Shown: positions 16,473 through 21,352 of the stretch, piece after piece
Position numbering within the stretch: the stretch's first letter is position 1
Layout of the letters: each line of letters begins with the position of its first letter
Origin: an uncultured Eubacteriales bacterium
GTDB lineage: Bacteria; Bacillota_A; Clostridia; Oscillospirales; Oscillospiraceae
Reading direction: 5' to 3'
DNA length: 21,352 bases
Assembly: GCA_900319835.1 (NCBI GenBank)
Contig: ONPY01000045.1
Coordinates: 1 to 21,352, forward strand
Made by a program: the position numbers and the translations under genes
Notes under the pieces: generated by a model
Database searches by the model: none
What the model saw: the letters and a program-made list of their open reading frames with translations, nothing else
What the model was told of the DNA's origin: nothing

Positions 16473-16542
16473 GGTGTGTCCTCCTTTCTGCCTACGCCGG
16501 GTCGTGTCTTGCACAGCATTCCGATTTTCAGTCTTTTTTACA

Positions 16543-16571
16543 AGTATAACCGATCCGTAAAACAAACGCAA
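16543..16571 (-). promoter_or_regulatory. Promoter of the PP2C gene
   Basis: On the minus strand TTGCGT (16571-16566) and TATACT (16548-16543) have a 17-base spacer. The start codon is about 65 bases downstream of the predicted transcription start. The interval 16572-16790 holds no gene I can support. Confidence 0.65.
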
Positions 16572-16790
16572 CACTCTGCTCTTCGGGTATCCTCCACGCG
16601 CAGATGGGAGATTTCACAAGATTTCCTTCTCTGGAATGCCGCGTTTTGTTGCTTGTGCCGAACTGTGTTTTTCGTCCGCTCTGACCACAAGATCTTGTGT
16701 TTTGCCGCCCTTTTTCGTCGGGTTTCAGCGCTTTTCACAGTTTGTGTATTTTGAGAGAAAAGGAACTTATGAAATTTTTACAAAAAGTTC

Positions 16791-16819
16791 TTGACATTCC
16801 CTTGCTCTTGTGGTATACA
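16791..16819 (+). promoter_or_regulatory. Promoter of the stand-alone RNA gene
   Basis: A consensus TTGACA (16791-16796) is followed after 17 bases by TATACA (16814-16819). The predicted transcription start is near 16826-16827. No coding sequence follows before the terminator at 16987-17021. Confidence 0.8.
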
Positions 16820-16826
16820 TAAATCA

Positions 16827-17022
16827 GGAGATGGGCGTCACCCATCGGTGTAATCGGCACCTTAACCCGTGAGAGCAAGCAAAGTTTACTTGTGGGCCGC
16901 CGGCGGCATCGTAGCCGGAAGTTGAGCGGGCAACACTTGCGTACCATTTTTTGTGTAGGCGGAAAAACCGGTTTCTGAGACAGTCTGGACAGCCGAGAGG
17001 CAGTTTCCAGGCTGTCCTTTTA
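16827..17022 (+). ncRNA. Structured small RNA of about 195 nt, class uncertain (raiA-type is one hypothesis)
   Basis: A non-coding interval with its own promoter and intrinsic terminator is packed with local structure. A perfect hairpin GATGGG-CGTCA-CCCATC (16830-16846) follows the start, then GGTG/CACC (16847-16850, 16858-16861). CCCG (16866-16869) can pair with CGGG (16927-16930) and GCAAG (16875-16879) with CTTGC (16936-16940); these two helices cross, so both together would form a pseudoknot. A GC-rich CGGC/GCCG arm (16901-16918) and CGG-AAAAA-CCG (16960-16969) add further structure. The downstream carbonic anhydrase has its own promoter after the terminator, so this is not its leader. 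Size and compact folding suggest a large orphan RNA class such as raiA RNA, but I am not sure. It lacks the long paired arms of 6S RNA. Confidence 0.75.
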
Positions 17023-17025
17023 TTT
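16987..17025 (+). terminator. Terminator of the stand-alone RNA
   Basis: Stem GGACAGCC (16987-16994) pairs with GGCTGTCC (17010-17017) and is followed by ttttatttt. The 15-base loop may have internal pairing. Confidence 0.85.
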
Positions 17026-17033
17026 TCATTTTG

Positions 17034-17062
17034 TTGAGATTGGAAAAGCGACCTGTTATAAT
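17034..17062 (+). promoter_or_regulatory. Promoter of the carbonic anhydrase gene
   Basis: TTGAGA (17034-17039) and TATAAT (17057-17062) are 17 bases apart. The predicted transcript starts about 16 bases before the ATG, just ahead of the AAGGAG ribosome site. Confidence 0.8.
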
Positions 17063-17084
17063 AGAAGAAAAAGGAGTGATCGCC

Positions 17085-17648
17085 ATGACCAGACAGACCG
17101 CGCTGATTGATCGTCTGCGCGCGGGAAACGCCCGCTATCTGAACGCCGCCGTCCCCTGCGGCGACGTCTCCCCCGCCCTGCGGGAACAGACCGCCCGCGA
17201 AGGCCAGACGCCCTACGCCATCGTTATCTGCTGCTCGGACTCCAGGGTGCTCCCCGAGAGCATCTTCTCCGCCGGGATCGGCGAGCTCTTTGTCATCCGC
17301 GTGGCCGGCAACGTTCTGGATCGCCACCAGCTGGGGAGCATCGAGTACGCCGCGGCCCACCTGGGCTGCAAGCTGATCCTGGTGCTGGGCCACACCGGCT
17401 GCGGCGCGGTGGGGGCCGCTCTCTCCGGAGGCGGCGAGGGCTATATCCAGTACATCACGGATGAGATCCGGCTGGCCGTGGGCGGGGAGCGCGACCCCGA
17501 CCGGGCCTGCGTCCTGAACGTGGAGCACGCGGTGGAGACCATACGCCGGGCCTTTGCCGACCATCCGGAGATCCCCTCCGCCGCGCTGGATATCCGCGGC
17601 GCCGTCTACGATATTCACAGCGGAGCGGTCACCTGGCTGGATGATTGA
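17085..17648 (+). CDS. Beta-class carbonic anhydrase
   Basis: This cytoplasmic zinc enzyme of 187 residues interconverts CO2 and bicarbonate, supplying bicarbonate for carboxylations and helping pH balance. The zinc ligands of the beta class are in place: C50 and D52 in CCSDSR (49-54), H103 and C106 in GHTGCGAV (102-109). D52/R54 form the expected catalytic dyad. The segment RVAGNVLDRHQLGSIEYA (72-89) is also characteristic. ATG 17085 has AAGGAG eight bases ahead. It is a single-gene transcription unit between its own promoter (17034-17062) and a 16-bp terminator (17651-17689). Length is at the short end of the family, as usual for bacterial clade members. Confidence in the activity is high. 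Confidence 0.95.
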   Translation: MTRQTALIDRLRAGNARYLNAAVPCGDVSPALREQTAREGQTPYAIVICCSDSRVLPESIFSAGIGELFVIRVAGNVLDRHQLGSIEYAAAHLGCKLILVLGHTGCGAVGAALSGGGEGYIQYITDEIRLAVGGERDPDRACVLNVEHAVETIRRAFADHPEIPSAALDIRGAVYDIHSGAVTWLDD

Positions 17649-17650
17649 GC

Positions 17651-17689
17651 AAAAGGGAGGGAACTTTTGAAATAAGTTCCCTCCCTTTT
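17651..17689. terminator. Bidirectional terminator between carbonic anhydrase and the 67-residue gene
   Basis: Perfect 16-bp arms (17651-17666 and 17674-17689) begin with AAAA and end with TTTT, so the hairpin has a T-run on either strand. It sits between two convergent stop codons (17648 and 17697). Confidence 0.9.
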
Positions 17690-17696
17690 CGCGCCG

Positions 17697-17900
17697 TCAA
17701 CCGAAATAGCGTCTGTACAGGTTTAGCATCAGCGGGTCCAGCTCCCGCCTGAGGTCGATCTCATGCTCGCGGATATAGCGCTCCACACTCTCCTTCTGGC
17801 TTTCAAAGCCCCGGGTATGGTGAAGACCGTACTGGATGTGCAGCCTTGTCAGACTTTCGATCTCCCGGTTCAGGCCCTGAATGATCGTTTCCCGTTCCAT
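17697..17900 (-). CDS. Small charged helical protein of unknown function, 67 residues
   Basis: I do not recognise this protein. It is rich in Glu, Arg and Leu, and looks mostly helical: the N-terminal part (IIQGLNREIESLTRLHIQYG, about 6-25) is amphipathic. A second charged stretch (about 33-56) is followed by a hydrophobic LMLNLYRRYFG end. It has no signal peptide, membrane segment or cysteines. The start is convincing: ATG 17900 follows GGAGGG (17910-17905) at a normal distance, and the gene ends just before a bidirectional terminator. A weak candidate promoter lies upstream (17991-18020). Those signals make it a real gene rather than a chance frame. A DNA-binding or regulatory role would be guesswork. 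Confidence 0.72.
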   Translation of the reverse strand: MERETIIQGLNREIESLTRLHIQYGLHHTRGFESQKESVERYIREHEIDLRRELDPLMLNLYRRYFG

Positions 17901-17990
17901 ACATCCCTCCTGTTCACTCGTACTGTCCGTATCCAGACATCCGCGGCGGGAGGCCTGAACCCTCCGCAGATGCGTTTTCTCTTTTGTGTT

Positions 17991-18020
17991 ATTTTATCAT
18001 AGCAATCGCGTTTGGCTCAA
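17991..18020 (-). promoter_or_regulatory. Candidate promoter of the 67-residue gene
   Basis: Minus-strand TTGAGC (18020-18015) and TAAAAT (17996-17991) have an 18-base spacer. Both boxes are imperfect. The surrounding 18000-18170 is AT-rich and contains no gene I can support. Confidence 0.4.
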
Positions 18021-18171
18021 CATGGGATTTTTACTGAAATCTTAAATGCTGTCCTGTGTAATTCTCCAGTAGAACAAATATTTTAATGATTTATCTTCAC
18101 TTTTTCTGTTCTTTTCCATAATGATCCAGTTATTGTTTCCTTGTATTATTTCCGATTGTTCACACCTGACG

Positions 18172-18200
18172 TTGACAGCAATCGCCGGAAACGGTAAAAT
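18172..18200 (+). promoter_or_regulatory. Promoter of the amylosucrase-fructokinase operon
   Basis: A consensus TTGACA (18172-18177) and TAAAAT (18195-18200) are 17 bases apart, about 32 bases before the ATG. I see no clear operator palindrome around it, so control by sucrose or catabolite repression is not evident. Confidence 0.8.
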
Positions 18201-18231
18201 AAGTTAACCAAAATTGACGGAGGAACTCGAC

Positions 18232-20091
18232 ATGGACAGGCAGAATTGGGATTCGACCTTCCGTTTTCGTTTCGAACGGCACGAGCAGGAGCTGCACGCA
18301 CTCTTTCTCTCCCTGTACCCCGGCGACGGGCAGGCCTATGAGCCCTTTGTGGAGATGCTGCGCCGCTGCTATGAGGCGCGGCCGGACACCATGCGTACCC
18401 TGGATCAGCAGCGGCTTGCAAGCCCCGGCTGGTATCGGGGCCACGATCTGGTGGGCATGCTCATGTACGTCAACGCCTTTGCCGGCACGCTCAAGGGAGT
18501 GCGGGACAAGCTGGATTATGTCCAGGCCTGCGGTGTCAACTACCTGCATCTGATGCCTCTGCTGGAGAGCCCTGAGGGCAGGAGCGACGGCGGCTACGCC
18601 GTGGCGGACTTCCGAAAGGTGCAGCCGGCGCTGGGCACCATGGAAGATCTGGCAAGGCTTGCCGACGACTGCCACGAGCGCGGCATCGCGGTCTGTCTCG
18701 ACTTCGTGATGAACCACACCAGCGAGGACCACGCGTGGGCCCGCCGCGCAAGAGCCGGTGAAAAGGAATACCAGGAGCGCTATTTTTTCTACGACAGCTG
18801 GGACATCCCGCGGGAGTTTGAGCGCACGGTGCCTCAGGTCTTTCCCACCACCGCGCCCGGCAACTTCAGCTGGTGCAGTGAAGCGGGCAAGGTGGTCATG
18901 ACCACCTTTTACCCCTATCAGTGGGATCTGAATTACGCCAATCCCGAGGTCTTCCGGGACATGACGGAGAACATGCTTTTCCTGTGCAACAGGGGTGTGG
19001 ACATCATCCGGCTGGACGCGGTGCCCTACATCTGGAAGCAGCTGGGCACCAACTGCCGGAACCTGCCCCAGGTGCACACTCTGGTGCGCATCATGCGCAT
19101 GGTCTGCGAGATCGTCTGCCCCGGCACGCTGCTGCTGGGAGAGGTCGTCATGGAGCCGAGCAAGGTGGTGCCCTACTTTGGCAGCGTGGAAAAGCCCGAA
19201 TGCCACCTGCTGTACAATGTGACCACCATGGCAAGCACCTGGCACACCGTGGCCACCCGCGACGTGCGCCTGCTGCAGCATCAGCTCAGCCAGGTCTTCA
19301 CGCTGCCGGGGGAGTATACCTTCCTCAACTACCTGCGCTGCCACGACGATATTGGCTGGGGCCTGGACTACACATACTTAAACCGCTTCGGCATCGACGA
19401 GGCCTCTCATAAGCAGTATCTCAACGACTATCTGACCGGGAACTGGTACGGCAGCCCCGCCCGGGGTGAGCTGTACAACAACGACCCCAGGCTGAGGGAC
19501 GCCCGGCTCTGCGGCACCACCGCCTCCCTTTGCGGCGTGGAGGCCGCTCTGCAGGAGCATAACGGCTACAAGCTGGACTGGGCCCTGCGGCTGGACGTGA
19601 TGCTGCACGCCTATATGTTCACGCTCAGCGGCATCCCGGTGCTGTACAGCGGGGACGAGATCGGGCAGCAGAACGACTACAGCTATCACAGCGACCCGCT
19701 GAAGGCCGACGACAGCCGCTATCTCCACCGGGGAAACATGGACTGGGCCGCCGCCGAGGAGCGGGACGATCCGGCCACAGTGCCCGGGCGCATTTTCCCC
19801 GCGCTGCGGCAGCTGGAAACCCTGCGGCACGAGCACCGCGTCTTTGACGCGGGGGCGGACGTGTGGCTGCTGCTGACCGGGGACGATTCCGTCCTCGGCA
19901 TCGGGCGCTATTACCAGGGTGAGAAGCTGGCAGCGCTGTTCAACTTCTCCGACAGTGAGCGGCGCGTACCGGTGAACACCCCCGGCAGCTTCACCGATCT
20001 GCTGACGGGTGAGGCTGTCGACAAGACCGGCCTGCTGCTGCCGCCCGGCGGCTTTGCCTGGCTGCTCTGTGACTTTAACACCGAACACTGA
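18232..20091 (+). CDS. Amylosucrase-like GH13 enzyme (sucrose glucosyltransferase or hydrolase)
   Basis: The 619-residue enzyme should cleave sucrose, releasing fructose and passing glucose onto an alpha-glucan (amylosucrase) or to water (sucrose hydrolase). The N-terminal helical domain (about 1-70) precedes a TIM barrel with SDGGYAVADF (118-127), CLDFVMNHTSEDHAWA (155-170), the nucleophile in GVDIIRLDAV (D262), acid/base E304 in LLGEVV, and HDDIGW (371-376, D372 stabilising). WDLNYANPEVF and WKQLGTNCRNLPQ closely follow known amylosucrases, as does KADDSRYLHR (491-500). No signal peptide, so it is cytoplasmic. The start is ATG 18232, eight bases after GGAGG; an upstream TTG at 18214 lies before that site. 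A fructokinase follows 23 bases downstream, matching use of the released fructose. Transferase and hydrolase cannot be separated by sequence reading alone. Confidence 0.9.
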   Translation: MDRQNWDSTFRFRFERHEQELHALFLSLYPGDGQAYEPFVEMLRRCYEARPDTMRTLDQQRLASPGWYRGHDLVGMLMYVNAFAGTLKGVRDKLDYVQACGVNYLHLMPLLESPEGRSDGGYAVADFRKVQPALGTMEDLARLADDCHERGIAVCLDFVMNHTSEDHAWARRARAGEKEYQERYFFYDSWDIPREFERTVPQVFPTTAPGNFSWCSEAGKVVMTTFYPYQWDLNYANPEVFRDMTENMLFLCNRGVDIIRLDAVPYIWKQLGTNCRNLPQVHTLVRIMRMVCEIVCPGTLLLGEVVMEPSKVVPYFGSVEKPECHLLYNVTTMASTWHTVATRDVRLLQHQLSQVFTLPGEYTFLNYLRCHDDIGWGLDYTYLNRFGIDEASHKQYLNDYLTGNWYGSPARGELYNNDPRLRDARLCGTTASLCGVEAALQEHNGYKLDWALRLDVMLHAYMFTLSGIPVLYSGDEIGQQNDYSYHSDPLKADDSRYLHRGNMDWAAAEERDDPATVPGRIFPALRQLETLRHEHRVFDAGADVWLLLTGDDSVLGIGRYYQGEKLAALFNFSDSERRVPVNTPGSFTDLLTGEAVDKTGLLLPPGGFAWLLCDFNTEH

Positions 20092-20114
20092 AAACATACG
20101 GGGAGTAGGAAGCA

Positions 20115-21089
20115 ATGAAGGAAAACAAATGCTTTGACGTGGTCGCCCTGGGCGAGCTGCTGGTGGACTTCACCCAGAACGGGCTGAGCGAGCAGGGGAA
20201 CCTGCTCTTTGAGGCAAACCCCGGCGGTGCGCCGGCAAACGTGCTGGCCATGCTGCGCAAGCTGGGCAAGCGCTGCGCCTTTGTCGGCAAGGTGGGCAAG
20301 GACAGCTTCGGCGACATGCTTGAGCGCACCGTGCAGGAGGCCGGAATCGACACCCGCGGCCTCAAACGGGACGCGGAGATCCCCACCACGCTTGCCGTGG
20401 TGCACACCTTCCCCAACGGCGACCGGGACTTCAGCTTCTACCGCAAGCCCGGCGCGGACATCATGCTGCGCCCCGAGGAGCTGGACGAGGCGCTGCTGCG
20501 GGACTGCCGCATTTTCCACTTCGGCACCCTCTCCCTGACGGACGAGCCCTGCCGCGCCGCCACGGAGAAAGCCTACGCTCTGGCAAAAAAAGCCGGCGCC
20601 TGGATCTCCTTTGATCCGAACCTGCGCCCCCCGCTCTGGAAGAGCGAGGATGACGCGAAGGCCGCCATCGAGTGGGGACTGTCCCGCTGCGACATTTTGA
20701 AGATCGCGGACAACGAGCTGGAATTCATGACCGGCGAGACCGACTTTGACAAGGGTGCCGCCATTCTGCGCCGCCGCTTCCCGAACATCCGCGTCTTCAA
20801 CGTCACCGCCGGGGCCGAGGGCAGCTACGCCTACTATGGCGAGCACCGCGTCTTTGTCCCCGCCTGCAGGCGCGGAGGCGTCATTGAGACCACCGGCGCG
20901 GGGGACACTTTCTGTGCCAGCGTCCTCAATTATGTGCTGGAGCACGGGCTCGACGGGCTGAGCGGGCAGGACCTCACGGATATGCTCCGCTTTGCCAACA
21001 CCGCCGCCTGGTTCGTCACCACCAAAAAGGGCGCCATCCGCTCCATGCCGGAGCGGGTGCAGGTGGAGAGCCTGCTGGCGGAGGGCTGA
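20115..21089 (+). CDS. scrK: PfkB family fructokinase
   Basis: This 324-residue ribokinase-family sugar kinase most likely phosphorylates fructose to fructose 6-phosphate with ATP. N-terminal FDVVALGELLVDF (7-19) and PGGAPANVLAML (36-47) are the PfkB substrate-side signatures. FDPNLRPPLW (166-175) and NELEF (200-204) are typical of fructokinases, and ETTGAGDTF (258-266) holds the anion hole and catalytic Asp (D264). The ATG at 20115 follows a GGAGTAGGA ribosome site and lies 23 bases after the amylosucrase stop, so the two form an operon in which the kinase takes the fructose released from sucrose. A terminator follows. The family is certain; fructose as substrate rests on motif pattern and context, and other sugars such as 2-keto-3-deoxygluconate are less likely. 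Confidence 0.9.
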   Translation: MKENKCFDVVALGELLVDFTQNGLSEQGNLLFEANPGGAPANVLAMLRKLGKRCAFVGKVGKDSFGDMLERTVQEAGIDTRGLKRDAEIPTTLAVVHTFPNGDRDFSFYRKPGADIMLRPEELDEALLRDCRIFHFGTLSLTDEPCRAATEKAYALAKKAGAWISFDPNLRPPLWKSEDDAKAAIEWGLSRCDILKIADNELEFMTGETDFDKGAAILRRRFPNIRVFNVTAGAEGSYAYYGEHRVFVPACRRGGVIETTGAGDTFCASVLNYVLEHGLDGLSGQDLTDMLRFANTAAWFVTTKKGAIRSMPERVQVESLLAEG

Positions 21090-21113
21090 TTTTTTCCCCA
21101 CACACAGAGAAAT

Positions 21114-21154
21114 GCGGCGAATTCGCAGAACCTGCGGATTCGCCGCGCTTTTTT
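21114..21154 (+). terminator. Terminator of the amylosucrase-fructokinase operon
   Basis: Fifteen-base arms (21114-21128 and 21132-21146) pair with a single wobble and are followed by gctttttt. It starts 25 bases after the kinase stop codon. Confidence 0.9.
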
Positions 21155-21178
21155 GTTCGGGACGGCCCCTGTTCCGCC

Positions 21179-21198
21179 GGGAGGGGCAAGCCCCTCCC
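21179..21198. repeat. GC-rich palindrome near the window end
   Basis: gggaggggc and gcccctccc flank a two-base centre, with outer ccgcc/ggcgg arms around it. It could be a dispersed palindromic repeat or a secondary terminator. Beyond it, 21200-21352 shows no gene, promoter or RNA that I can support. Confidence 0.5.
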
Positions 21199-21352
21199 CT
21201 GCGGCGGGGTGCGTGGATTTGCAGCGTCTTTTTCACTATGGGATGTCGCCTTTTTGTAGGTTTGTCAATGATGTGTGACAGAGTTAGGAAAAGAAGAAAG
21301 AGCCTGTTTAGGAGAGAGCCAGCCGAGAGGACGCATTGGGAAATCGTTGTAT

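Noticed and set aside
15258..16754. 498-codon + strand frame opposite the PP2C gene
   Set aside because: His/Gln/Asp-rich shadow with no ribosome site; the PP2C motifs on the minus strand are decisive.
16827..17022. Assignment of the structured RNA to 6S RNA, SRP RNA or a riboswitch of the carbonic anhydrase gene
   Set aside because: It has several local hairpins instead of one long interrupted duplex, lacks SRP landmarks I know, and ends in a terminator followed by an independent promoter for the next gene.
18214..18231. TTG at 18214 as the amylosucrase start
   Set aside because: It lies upstream of the GGAGG site, which is correctly spaced for ATG 18232.
18160..19344. 394-codon minus-strand frame opposite the amylosucrase gene
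   Set aside because: Antisense shadow spanning the operon promoter; no family features.
19911..21236. 441-codon minus-strand frame opposite the fructokinase gene
   Set aside because: Antisense shadow crossing the operon terminator; the + strand PfkB motifs are complete.
1..21352. CRISPR arrays, tRNA or rRNA genes
   Set aside because: No regularly spaced repeats, tRNA cloverleaf or rRNA sequence was seen on either strand by reading; a tRNAscan or CRISPR search was not possible.

Overview
The window reads as chromosome from a GC-rich member of the Bacillota, most likely class Clostridia near the gut Oscillospiraceae. This is inferred from three things. Shine-Dalgarno sites are strong (GGAGG/AAGGAG). 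Sigma-70/SigA-type promoters have 17-bp spacers. The gene families (DUF4358, DHHW proteins with MBOAT acyltransferases, TnpV, FtsX-type ABC permeases) are typical of that group. No rRNA or other taxonomic marker is present, so the assignment is inference.

Region 1 (1-4400) is an accessory defence/mobile patch. It opens with a type I restriction-modification methyltransferase (hsdM) whose first few codons lie outside the window. Where hsdS would be expected there is instead an abruptly AT-rich gene for a P-loop NTPase. That gene is split by a perfect 8-bp tandem duplication (2595-2610); removing one copy restores a single 666-codon frame. On the opposite strand follow a TnpV-family transposon protein and a 48-residue partner that starts with TTG. 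Two + strand terminators close the patch.

Region 2 (4435-8103, minus) is a two-gene operon for acylating a surface polymer: an MBOAT O-acyltransferase, then a three-module DHHW + SGNH/GDSL + DUF4358 protein. It is driven by a near-consensus promoter.

Region 3 (8244-10308, plus) is a divergently transcribed operon of three overlapping genes for single-pass membrane proteins. Two have N-terminal zinc ribbons, and all three share a 'GDY' motif segment and look like diverged duplicates of unknown function.

Region 4 (10378-14797, plus) is a two-gene ABC system: a GAF domain fused to a LolD/MacB-type ATPase, and a 1000-residue FtsX-type permease with a coiled-coil extracytoplasmic domain.

Region 5 (14889-17689) holds a membrane-anchored PP2C/SpoIIE-type phosphatase on the minus strand. 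It also holds a stand-alone structured RNA gene of about 195 nt with its own promoter and terminator, and a beta-carbonic anhydrase with its own promoter and terminator.

Region 6 (17697-21154) has a small unknown 67-residue protein on the minus strand, then an amylosucrase-like GH13 enzyme and a PfkB fructokinase. Those two enzymes together would turn sucrose into alpha-glucan and fructose 6-phosphate. The last 200 bases hold a terminator, a GC-rich palindrome and no gene I can support.

The best candidates for something new are the 8-bp duplication in the NTPase, the free-standing RNA at 16827-17022, the zinc-ribbon paralogue operon, the GAF-ABC fusion and the trimodular DHHW protein.
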